Positions 7,978 through 14,038 of a stretch of DNA of 15,482 bases are shown piece after piece. Within the stretch, counting starts at the first letter, position 1. The number at the start of each line of letters is the position of its first letter. The DNA lies in NCBI RefSeq assembly GCF_044372965.1, contig NZ_JBILQX010000075.1, positions 1 to 15,482 on the forward strand. Reading direction: 5' to 3'. A model generated the notes under the pieces. It searched no databases. It was not told where the DNA came from and saw only the letters and a list, made by a program, of their open reading frames with translations. This DNA comes from Elstera sp044372965 (GTDB taxonomy: Bacteria; Pseudomonadota; Alphaproteobacteria; Elsterales; Elsteraceae). A program made the position numbers and the translations under genes.

Positions 7978-8727
7978 ATGCCGACGCGCGCGCTCATTGG
8001 AACCTGCGCGACGCGCCTTGCCTTTGCCAATAGCGGCCTGCCGGACGCGGCACCGGATCTGCCGCTGCTCCGGTTTGACTTCGAGCGCACGTCGATCATC
8101 TCCCTCATTTCGCAGCCGCTGGAGCCCGACCCGGAGTGGCTGTCGCCGAACCTGCCCGAGCATGAGCGGCGCTGGATCGAGCAGGATTTCCGCAAGGACT
8201 TCTGGGGCCGCTATCTGCCCGTTATCGATTTTCTCTATTTGGATTTTTTAGGCGACGGGCACCCGATCATCGAACCCCACGATACGCGGAGCGCCTTTAA
8301 GCAATATTGTTTGAGTTCCCAGGCTAACCCTGCGGTGGTGCCCGAAAAATATATCCTTCACCGCTGCCCGCCGAATGGGCACGCAGACGCGGACGGGTAT
8401 CTGACACTGTGGGAAAACGCTTTTTATGCGTTCGTCTATAAGGTTCACGCGCTTAACCCGCGCTGCCGCATTATCGTCCATGAATTCCGCTTGGCCGAGA
8501 CCTTTGAGGATGGGCAGCCGGTGGCGGCGCACGATGTGCTGGACTATACCGAGTTCTATCAACGGGTTCATGCGATAGCCCGCACCTGTCCAAAGGTGAC
8601 AGTGGTGACGCCCGTGGTCCCCGTTGTCGCGCAGCGCGGGCACGCCTATGGCGACGCACCGCAGCATCTTACTGCTGACTATTATCACGCCTTAGCGCGC
8701 GCCATTGTAGCTGCAGAAATTTCTTAA
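7978..8727 (+). CDS. Uncharacterised GTC-motif protein, possibly DUF6270/SGNH-like
   Basis: I do not recognise a characterised protein. The 249 residues are soluble, with no signal peptide or membrane segment. The N-terminus reads ALIGTCATRLAF, with Gly8-Thr9-Cys10. That resembles the GSC start of DUF6270 and the nucleophile block of SGNH-fold hydrolases. The far C-terminus has DAPQHLTADYYHALA with Asp226, His230, Asp234 and His237, which could supply a D-x-x-H-type second half of such a site. Aromatic residues are abundant in the middle (DFWGRYLPVIDFLYLDFLGD, about 79-98). Related proteins often sit with surface-polysaccharide genes, but none is nearby here. The start is placed at the ATG five bases after guaD because the conserved motif begins eight residues in. 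No good ribosome site is seen, so it may rely on coupling to guaD. Function unknown. Confidence 0.8.
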   Translation: MPTRALIGTCATRLAFANSGLPDAAPDLPLLRFDFERTSIISLISQPLEPDPEWLSPNLPEHERRWIEQDFRKDFWGRYLPVIDFLYLDFLGDGHPIIEPHDTRSAFKQYCLSSQANPAVVPEKYILHRCPPNGHADADGYLTLWENAFYAFVYKVHALNPRCRIIVHEFRLAETFEDGQPVAAHDVLDYTEFYQRVHAIARTCPKVTVVTPVVPVVAQRGHAYGDAPQHLTADYYHALARAIVAAEIS

Positions 8728-8764
8728 TGTGTTCTTTTGCTTGGATAGAGCGATTTAAATACGA

Positions 8765-8792
8765 TTAAAACTTTAATACAACAACCTATAAT
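8765..8792 (+). promoter_or_regulatory. Candidate promoter of the VOC gene
   Basis: A perfect TATAAT at 8787-8792 lies in the AT-rich gap 8728-8830, preceded at 16 bases by TTAAAA (8765-8770) as a poor -35. The -10 match is good, but the AT-rich context lowers its weight. No terminator for the preceding operon is seen in this gap. Confidence 0.4.
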
Positions 8793-8838
8793 TTAGTATA
8801 TGAAAAAATATTTGTTTGATAGTTGTGCCTTGACGCGC

Positions 8839-8844
8839 AAGGAG
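8839..8844 (+). promoter_or_regulatory. Shine-Dalgarno of the VOC gene
   Basis: AAGGAG sits seven bases before the ATG at 8852, an ideal arrangement that fixes this start. Confidence 0.7.
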
Positions 8845-8851
8845 ATCGTGC

Positions 8852-9250
8852 ATGGCGCTGGGCTATATTGTTCTCTATGTTCCCGACGTGGCGGCAACGG
8901 TGGATTTTTACGAAACCGCCTTTGGGTTTCAAAAGCATCGAGAGGCTCGGGCGAGCGGCGCGGTTGATTTGATTTCCGGAAAAATGATTATCAGCTTTCT
9001 GTCGGAGGCCGCTGCAAAGGCCCTGGGTCATCCTTTCACCCCGTTGCGCCCGGACGTGCCGCCGCCTGGCGTTGAGTTGATCTTGGAACGGGTGGAGGTT
9101 TTGCCCGCCTATATTCGTGCGCTGCTGGCTGGGGCGGCACCAATCAAGGAGCCTAGGCTGAATGCGCAGGGGCAGATGATGGCCGTTGTAAGAGATTTAA
9201 ACGGGGTTATGGTCGAGCTCTGCGCGCCCTTACCCGCCGAAACCGCTTAG
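8852..9250 (+). CDS. VOC-superfamily (glyoxalase/bleomycin-resistance fold) protein
   Basis: The 132-residue protein has the paired beta-alpha-beta-beta-beta modules of the vicinal-oxygen-chelate fold. MALGYIVLYVPDVAATVDFYETAFGF opens the first module (first 20: MALGYIVLYVPDVAATVDFY). A linker with PPPGVELILERV leads to the second, which ends in VVRDLNGVMVELCAP with the usual terminal glutamate. The first strand carries Tyr where metal-dependent members have His, so the metal site may be incomplete and the role is open: isomerase, dioxygenase-like, or ligand-binding/resistance protein. It stands alone behind an AT-rich promoter gap with a strong ribosome site. The convergent XRE regulator gene lies 125 bases on, beyond two palindromes. 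No substrate can be named from the context. Confidence 0.85.
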   Translation: MALGYIVLYVPDVAATVDFYETAFGFQKHREARASGAVDLISGKMIISFLSEAAAKALGHPFTPLRPDVPPPGVELILERVEVLPAYIRALLAGAAPIKEPRLNAQGQMMAVVRDLNGVMVELCAPLPAETA

Positions 9251-9262
9251 AGCACATCCCGA

Positions 9263-9307
9263 GCGGGTGCCCGACGCGCTTTGCGCGTCAAACGCGCTGG
9301 CACCCGC
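9263..9307. repeat. Nested palindromes downstream of the VOC gene
   Basis: An outer perfect 9-bp inverted repeat, GCGGGTGCC (9263-9271) with GGCACCCGC (9299-9307), encloses an inner 7-bp hairpin, GACGCGC-TTT-GCGCGTC (9273-9289). The 3' inner arm can instead pair with ACGCGC at 9292-9297, so two inner stems exclude each other. No T-run follows on the plus strand. It could be a weak terminator, or a dispersed intergenic palindrome. Confidence 0.65.
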
Positions 9308-9334
9308 GACGACGCATTTGCTAAACAATAAAGA

Positions 9335-9380
9335 GTTAGAGCGTTTGTCGTGAGCCACAGCGAACGAAGAACGCTCTAAC
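9335..9380 (-). terminator. Inverted repeat at the end of the XRE gene, possible terminator
   Basis: GTTAGAGCGTT (9335-9345) and AACGCTCTAAC (9370-9380) are perfect 11-bp complements around a 24-base spacer. The right arm covers the XRE stop codon (9376-9378). Read on the minus strand the stem is followed by TCTTTATTGTTTAG, T-rich enough for termination, although the loop is long. The repeated TTAGAGC word (also at 9247-9253) suggests it may also be a repetitive element. Confidence 0.5.
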
Positions 9381-9954
9381 GACCGCCGTTCGAGCGCTCG
9401 ACCACCACCATTGTAAAGCAAACGGGGTCTGTGCCTCGGTTGGCGTAGCGATGGGGGCGGTCGGCGCGGAAGAGAAGCGTGTCACCCGCATCAATTTCCG
9501 GCGTTTCCTCGCCCACCGTAAGGGTCAAGCGGCCTGCCCGGACCGAGAGAATTTCACGCGCGCCAGCGGGATGCGCGTCGCCGTCGAAGGCGTCGCCGGG
9601 GGCCAGAACCCAGTCCCAGAGTTCGGTATATTCTTGGCCATCCGTGCTCATCAGCAGCCGCGCTTCGCTGCCCTCGGGTGTGTGCCAGAGGCGCGGCACA
9701 TCGGCTTTGCGCACAATGCGCACGGGCGGGGTTTCCGCCAGTTCCAAGAGTCTTGCCACGGGAATGGTCAGCGCATTGGCAACCCGGCAGAGGGTGGCGA
9801 TGGACGGGTTGGTTTTGCCGCCTTCGATTTGCACCAGCATGCCTTTCGAGACATCGGCGCGTTTCGCCAGTTGGTCGAGGCTTAGGCCCTGGCGCGTGCG
9901 ATGGTCGCGCAGATTAACGGCAAGGGCGGCGGCGAGGCGGTCGGGATCAAGCAT
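9376..9954 (-). CDS. XRE-family transcriptional regulator with C-terminal cupin domain
   Basis: The 192-residue protein combines an N-terminal helix-turn-helix of XRE type with a small cupin sensor domain. The helix-turn-helix spans about 12-66, with LSLDQLAKRADVSKGMLVQIE in the recognition region, PSIATLCRVANAL after it. The cupin domain spans about 105-186, with HPAGAREILSVRAGRLTLTV and GDTLLFRADRPHRYANRG. Proteins of this SutR/PuuR-like layout bind small ligands and control nearby amine or amino-acid genes. It is transcribed divergently from the LysE/ArgO-type exporter across about 75 bases that hold a direct repeat, so local control of that exporter is the obvious inference. The HxH and distal His/Glu positions of the cupin are partly present (His128, Glu134, His168), so a bound metal is possible but unproven. 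The ligand is unknown. The stop codon lies inside an 11-bp inverted repeat. Confidence 0.92.
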   Translation of the reverse strand: MLDPDRLAAALAVNLRDHRTRQGLSLDQLAKRADVSKGMLVQIEGGKTNPSIATLCRVANALTIPVARLLELAETPPVRIVRKADVPRLWHTPEGSEARLLMSTDGQEYTELWDWVLAPGDAFDGDAHPAGAREILSVRAGRLTLTVGEETPEIDAGDTLLFRADRPHRYANRGTDPVCFTMVVVERSNGGR

Positions 9955-9974
9955 GGATAATATATTGACCCATT

Positions 9975-10003
9975 TTGTTCATTATACTAAAACGGTTCAT
10001 AAT
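9975..10003 (+). promoter_or_regulatory. Candidate promoter of the LysE-family exporter gene
   Basis: TTGTTC (9975-9980) and CATAAT (9998-10003) are spaced by exactly 17 bases, giving a start site about 20 bases before the ATG at 10030. Each box overlaps one copy of the GTTCAT direct repeat. Confidence 0.45.
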
Positions 10004-10004
10004 A
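9977..10004. promoter_or_regulatory. Direct repeat, candidate operator for the XRE-cupin regulator
   Basis: GTTCATTATA (9977-9986) and GTTCATAATA (9995-10004) differ at one base. They start 18 bases apart in the divergent control region. Flanking words TTGACC (9965-9970) and ATGACC (10005-10010) also recur. Position over both promoters is what an autoregulated divergent switch would look like. The binding itself is inference. Confidence 0.4.
9981..9986 (-). promoter_or_regulatory. Candidate -10 box of the XRE regulator gene
   Basis: On the minus strand this reads TATAAT, 26 bases before the ATG at 9954. No good -35 is found at 17 bases (GTCATT only). The box lies inside the left copy of the direct repeat, so the regulator could repress itself. 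Confidence 0.45.
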
Positions 10005-10029
10005 ATGACCGATACGGAACAGTTTGGCA

Positions 10030-10644
10030 ATGCAGACCCTCGATATCTTTGGGGCGGGCTTCGGTTTAGGCGGCTCCCTAATCATCGCCATTGGCGCACA
10101 AAACGCCTTCGTGCTGCGCCAGGGGTTGCGCCGCCACCATCCGCTGCCCATCGCGTTTCTATGCTTTTCTATTGATGCGCTGCTGATTCTCGCAGGCAGC
10201 CTAGGGCTTGGAACGCTTGTGCAACAAACGCCGGGGCTGCTGTTCGTTGTGCGGTGGGCGGGCGCGGCGTTTCTGCTCGCCTACGCCGGTTTGGCGTTGA
10301 AACGGGCGATAAACCCCGCCGCGCTCACGACCGAAAGCGCGACCGTGCCGACGCTTGGCGCGGCGTTGACGACGACCCTGGCGGTCAGTTTATTGAACCC
10401 TCACGTCTATCTCGACACGGTGGTTCTGCTCGGCAGTCTCGCCGGGCGCTATCCGTGGGAGACGCGCTGGTGGTTCATTGGCGGGGCGATGCTGGCCTCG
10501 TTCCTGTGGTTTCACGCGCTGGCCTTGGGCGCGCGTTGGTTGGCCCCGCTGTTCGCCCGCCCCGGCACCTGGCGCGTGCTCGATGGCATCATCGCTCTGG
10601 TGATGGCCAGCCTCGGCCTATCACTTGTCCTAACGCCGCTGTAA
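10030..10644 (+). CDS. LysE/ArgO-type amino-acid exporter
   Basis: The protein is about 204 residues with roughly six membrane helices, the size and layout of the LysE/ArgO family that exports basic amino acids. Conserved points are GLGGSLIIAIGAQNAFVLRQ near the N-terminus (the family's GxxNxFVLxQG motif), FLLAYAGLALKR after the third helix, and SLLNPHVYLDTVVLLGSLA in the middle, where the Asn-Pro-His is typical. Arginine or lysine export is the family role; the true substrate here is not shown. I prefer the ATG at 10030 because GGAA at 10016-10019 sits about ten bases before it. An in-frame TTG two codons earlier (10024) is possible. It is divergent from an XRE-cupin regulator instead of the LysR-type ArgP/LysG usual for this family. 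The 3' end overlaps the convergent methyltransferase gene by 15 bases. Confidence 0.9.
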   Translation: MQTLDIFGAGFGLGGSLIIAIGAQNAFVLRQGLRRHHPLPIAFLCFSIDALLILAGSLGLGTLVQQTPGLLFVVRWAGAAFLLAYAGLALKRAINPAALTTESATVPTLGAALTTTLAVSLLNPHVYLDTVVLLGSLAGRYPWETRWWFIGGAMLASFLWFHALALGARWLAPLFARPGTWRVLDGIIALVMASLGLSLVLTPL

Positions 10645-11865
10645 GCCGATTTGGACCACGTCAATCGATCCGGCATCGAAACCACCTTCGCAATAGGCCA
10701 GATAATAGCGCCACGTGCGGCGGAAACGCTCATCGAAGCCTAAGGGGGCGATACGGTCCCAGGTGACTTCAAACCGCTCCCGCCACAGGCGCAGGGTGCG
10801 GGCATAGTCGCGCCCATAGGCTTCAAGCGCTTCCCAGGCGAGACCAGCTCGCGCGGTTTCCAGCTGCAAACGTTCAATGGTCGGCAGCATCCCGCCGGGG
10901 AAAATATAGCGCTGAATGAAATCGGGCGAGCGGCGGTAGGGCTCGAACCGCGACGCTTCGATGGTGATCGCTTGGATAGCAGCGCGCCCGCCCGGCTTCA
11001 AAACCCGCTGGATGGTCTCGAAATAAACCGGCCAATAGGCTTCGCCGACCGCCTCGATCATCTCGATGCTCACAACGCCGTCGAAACTGCCGGTCACATC
11101 GCGGTAATCCTGAAGGCGGACCTCCACCCGATCCGCGAGCCCGGCAGCGGCAAGCCGCGCCTCGGCATAGGCTTTTTGTTCTTTCGAGAGGGTGAGCGCG
11201 GTGACAAACGCCCCCTGCCGCGCCGCCAATTCAGCAAAACCACCCCAGCCACAGCCGATTTCCAGCACATGATCGCCGGGTTTGAGTGCGATTTTCGCCG
11301 CCATGCGGGCGTATTTTTCGGTCTGTGCCTGCTCCAGCGTTTCAGCGCCGGTCGCATAGACCGCCGAGGAATAGGTCATGCTCGGGTCGAGCCATTCCTT
11401 ATAAAAATTATTTCCGAGATCGTAATGAAACGCGATATTCCGCCGCGAACCGCGCTTATTGTTGGCACGGAAGCGATGCACCACCCGGCTGAGCGCGCGC
11501 GCCCACCAATGCCCGTCGATCGATAGGGCGGCTTCGTTCTGCGCGAAATAGGAGACTAGGGCGGCCAAATCGGGCGAATCCCAATCGCCATCAATATAGG
11601 CTTCGGCAAACGCCAAATGCCCCCCCATCAACACGCGGCGGAAGAAGCGGCGGCGGTGCAAATGCAGTTCTGCGGTAGGGCCGGGCTCCTCTCCGCGAAT
11701 CGTCATTTTATGCCCATTGGGGAGTACGACCGTGATCGTGCCGGTTTTAAAACGATCCTTCGCCCGGATCAGCGGCTTGAGCCGTGCCGGCAGCCGCGCC
11801 GAGGGCGGGCTGAGGTGTAGACCGGGCGTCTCGGGCGTGGCGTTTTGATACATGCTGTCGCTCAT
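10630..11865 (-). CDS. cfa: Cyclopropane-fatty-acid-synthase-family SAM methyltransferase
   Basis: The 411-residue protein aligns with E. coli Cfa through its whole catalytic half. FHYDLGNNFYKEWLDPSMTYS (146-165 region) begins it. The SAM-binding motif is VLEIGCGWGG (200-209), followed by LQDYRDVTGSFD (251-262) and RYIFPGG (319-325). These enzymes transfer a methylene from SAM to a double bond in membrane phospholipid acyl chains. Of the E. coli bicarbonate-site residues, Glu239 (Glu271 here), Ile268 (Ile300) and Tyr317 (Tyr354) are kept. Cys139 is Ser167 and His266 is Gln298. Products other than a cyclopropane, such as a methyl-branched chain, are therefore possible. It is the last gene of the photolyase operon and starts seven bases after the DUF1365 stop, with GAGG ahead of the ATG. 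An in-frame ATG four codons in (11853) is an alternative. The family call is sure, the reaction less so. Confidence 0.92.
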   Translation of the reverse strand: MSDSMYQNATPETPGLHLSPPSARLPARLKPLIRAKDRFKTGTITVVLPNGHKMTIRGEEPGPTAELHLHRRRFFRRVLMGGHLAFAEAYIDGDWDSPDLAALVSYFAQNEAALSIDGHWWARALSRVVHRFRANNKRGSRRNIAFHYDLGNNFYKEWLDPSMTYSSAVYATGAETLEQAQTEKYARMAAKIALKPGDHVLEIGCGWGGFAELAARQGAFVTALTLSKEQKAYAEARLAAAGLADRVEVRLQDYRDVTGSFDGVVSIEMIEAVGEAYWPVYFETIQRVLKPGGRAAIQAITIEASRFEPYRRSPDFIQRYIFPGGMLPTIERLQLETARAGLAWEALEAYGRDYARTLRLWRERFEVTWDRIAPLGFDERFRRTWRYYLAYCEGGFDAGSIDVVQIGLQRR

Positions 11866-11872
11866 GATGCCC

Positions 11873-12688
11873 TCACCCGGCTAAAGTTTGCGGTTGTCGC
11901 ACGAGTTTCGAAGGCGGATCGATGGGGATGATCGCCGTTACCTCCGTCTTGGGTGGGGTCGGGCGACCGTAGAAGCGCGCGCCTTTCCGCCAAATCCAAA
12001 GCGCTTCCCAATGAATAGCCCCGATAATCTTGAGTGTCATCAACGGATGACGCGCGACGAGTTTGATGATCTCGCGGTCGGAGAACGGGCGGCGTTCACC
12101 GGTTTGCGTGGCGAAAAACTGTGGCTTACCTTCTGCCTCCAGGCTGATCCGCGCCGTGTAGCGGGCGTCGGGGGGCATAAGGTCGAAGCGATAGGCCCCC
12201 TCTACCGGGAAAAACGGCGAGACGTGAAAGCCCTTAGCGCAGGTCTGCCGAATGGGGCCGTCCGGCTCGGTCACGGGAATCAAGTACCCATGCTTATCGC
12301 CGAATGTATTGCGCACATCGTACAGAATGACCCGAAGAACCCCGGCGGAATCGCAGCAGAAGTAAATCGAGAGCGGATTGAACACATAGCCGAATAATCG
12401 TGGAAAACAGTGCAGCCACACGCGCCAGCCATCGGGCGCATAGCCGTTGGTGCGCAAGATGCCGTCGATCCAAGCGCGGGGGGAACTGCCGTCACGCCCG
12501 CCGTGGTCGCGGTCGAAGAAAGCGAGAATATTCCAGCGGTTATGGGAGAAAAACCAGTTTTTCCGGCTTTGTTGCGCAACCGCATCGAGATCGAAGAGCG
12601 CCGAAAAGACGCGATAGGCAAACTGATGGCGGAAGGGCAGTAGCCGGGTGTGGGTTACGGTTCCGCGATAAAAACAGGTCTGCAGCAT
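11873..12688 (-). CDS. DUF1365 family protein
   Basis: The 271-residue protein is recognised by the DUF1365 wording. CFYRGTVTHTRLLPFRHQFAY opens the family (positions 5-25). FFDRDHGGRDG follows at about 57-67. FPRLFGYVFNPLSIYFCCD (about 94-112) and YDVRNTFGDKHGYL (about 123-136) are the core, and FHVSPFFPVEGAYRF (about 153-167) comes after. No membrane helix is clear except a possible amphipathic one near 219-236. The biochemical role is unknown. The family almost always sits next to an FAD amine-oxidase-like gene and a CFA-synthase-like gene, as here, so a part in lipid modification is inferred. It starts 11 bases after the FAD protein stop and ends seven bases before the methyltransferase. 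The ribosome site (AAGAGA) is weak, suggesting coupled translation. Confidence 0.93.
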   Translation of the reverse strand: MLQTCFYRGTVTHTRLLPFRHQFAYRVFSALFDLDAVAQQSRKNWFFSHNRWNILAFFDRDHGGRDGSSPRAWIDGILRTNGYAPDGWRVWLHCFPRLFGYVFNPLSIYFCCDSAGVLRVILYDVRNTFGDKHGYLIPVTEPDGPIRQTCAKGFHVSPFFPVEGAYRFDLMPPDARYTARISLEAEGKPQFFATQTGERRPFSDREIIKLVARHPLMTLKIIGAIHWEALWIWRKGARFYGRPTPPKTEVTAIIPIDPPSKLVRQPQTLAG

Positions 12689-12699
12689 TCTGCGATCTC

Positions 12700-14037
12700 T
12701 TATTCCGCCGCTTGGGCGAGCAAAGCCGTGCCGGTTTCACTTCGGCCGGTCACGCTCCACGGCACGACCCCGCCGAGCGCGAGCCCCGCCTGAAGCCCGG
12801 AGCGCAACCCGTCTTCATGGAAGCCGTAGCCCGTCCAGGCACCCGCATAGGAGATATTTCGGTATCCTTGCAAATGGGTTAGGCGGGCTTGGGCTTCAAC
12901 GGCGGCTTGGTCGAAAATCGGGTGATCGTAGGTTAGGCGCGCGTGCGTCAGCGCCGGATCGGGTTCGGTCAAGGGGTTGAGCGTTACGAAGATATCGGTT
13001 TCGGTCGGCAGCGGTTGCAGCCGGTTCATCCAATAGGTGACGGAAACATCCGCCGCCTCGTCGCGCCCACCGGGCACCGTGCGGGAGAGGTGGTTCCAAC
13101 TGGCCCAGGCGCGGCGGCGGCGCGGCATCAGGCGCGCGTCACGGTGCAGATAGGCGATATTCGGCTGGAAGCGAAAGGAATCTAGCACCCCCCATTCGGT
13201 TGTATCGGCATCGTCGAGCAGGGTTAAGGATTGATCGGCGTGGCAGGCCAAGATTACATGATCGAAGGTTTCCCAGGCGCCGCCCCGCCGAATCTCCACG
13301 CCTGCATCGCTGCGTCTAATTGTTTCGATTCCGCAATTAACAATAACCCCAGCCGGTAAATCGGCCAAGACGCGGCGCACATAAGTGCGACTGCCCCCCG
13401 TCACCGTGCGCCACTGCGGCCGGTCGTTGACGCTGAGCAAACCATGATTGGCGAAGAAGCGCGCAAACCGATGCGCCGGGAAGCCGCGCAGCGTCGTCAT
13501 CGGGGCCGACCAGATGGCGGCGGCCATGGGCAGCAGGTGATCCTGAATGAAGGCTTGGCCATAACCGCCCTGCTTCAGAAATTCCTCCAGACTGAGCGAA
13601 TCGGCCTCCGGTTGATCCAAGAGCGCCGTGGCATTGCGGAAAAAGCGCAGAATATCGCGGATCATGCCCCAATGCCGCAGGTTCACGAGGTTCCGCTTTT
13701 GGGCAAACAGGGTGGCGACGGAATTGCCCGAATATTCCAACCGCCCGGCATCCACCGAAACCGAAAAGCTCATGTCGCTCGCGGCGGTTTCGACATCAAG
13801 GTGCCGGAAGAACTGAGTTAAATTCGGGTAATTGCGTTCATTATACACGATAAAACCGCTATCCACCGGAACCGTCTGGCCCGCCACGACCATATCAAGC
13901 GTGTTCGAATGACCACCGGGGCGGCTATCCTGTTCGAAAAGCGTAATATTGCGGTTACGTAATGACCAGGCGGCCCCAAGACCGGAAATTCCACTGCCAA
14001 TAATAGCGATACGCGCAGACGGGGCACTTAGGAGCAT
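12700..14037 (-). CDS. FAD-dependent amine-oxidase-like oxidoreductase (COG2907 type)
   Basis: The 445-residue flavoprotein begins with a dinucleotide-binding fold, ARIAIIGSGISGLGAAWSL, with GxGxxG at 14-19 and the ribose-binding Glu35 in LFEQDSRPGGHSNT. The middle has YNERNYPNLTQFFRHL, and the FAD-closing C-terminal block is ISYAGAWTGYGFHEDGLRSG. This matches the 'NAD/FAD-binding protein' family that accompanies DUF1365 and CFA-like genes. It would be a flavin oxidase or desaturase, and lipid acyl chains are the likely substrate from context only. I place the start at 14037, one base after the photolyase stop (TAG-C-ATG), because the Rossmann strand then begins eight residues in. A longer in-frame start at 14103 would overlap the photolyase by 65 bases and add 22 unconserved residues. 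Neither has a clear ribosome site. Confidence 0.92.
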   Translation of the reverse strand: MLLSAPSARIAIIGSGISGLGAAWSLRNRNITLFEQDSRPGGHSNTLDMVVAGQTVPVDSGFIVYNERNYPNLTQFFRHLDVETAASDMSFSVSVDAGRLEYSGNSVATLFAQKRNLVNLRHWGMIRDILRFFRNATALLDQPEADSLSLEEFLKQGGYGQAFIQDHLLPMAAAIWSAPMTTLRGFPAHRFARFFANHGLLSVNDRPQWRTVTGGSRTYVRRVLADLPAGVIVNCGIETIRRSDAGVEIRRGGAWETFDHVILACHADQSLTLLDDADTTEWGVLDSFRFQPNIAYLHRDARLMPRRRRAWASWNHLSRTVPGGRDEAADVSVTYWMNRLQPLPTETDIFVTLNPLTEPDPALTHARLTYDHPIFDQAAVEAQARLTHLQGYRNISYAGAWTGYGFHEDGLRSGLQAGLALGGVVPWSVTGRSETGTALLAQAAE

Positions 14038-14038
14038 G

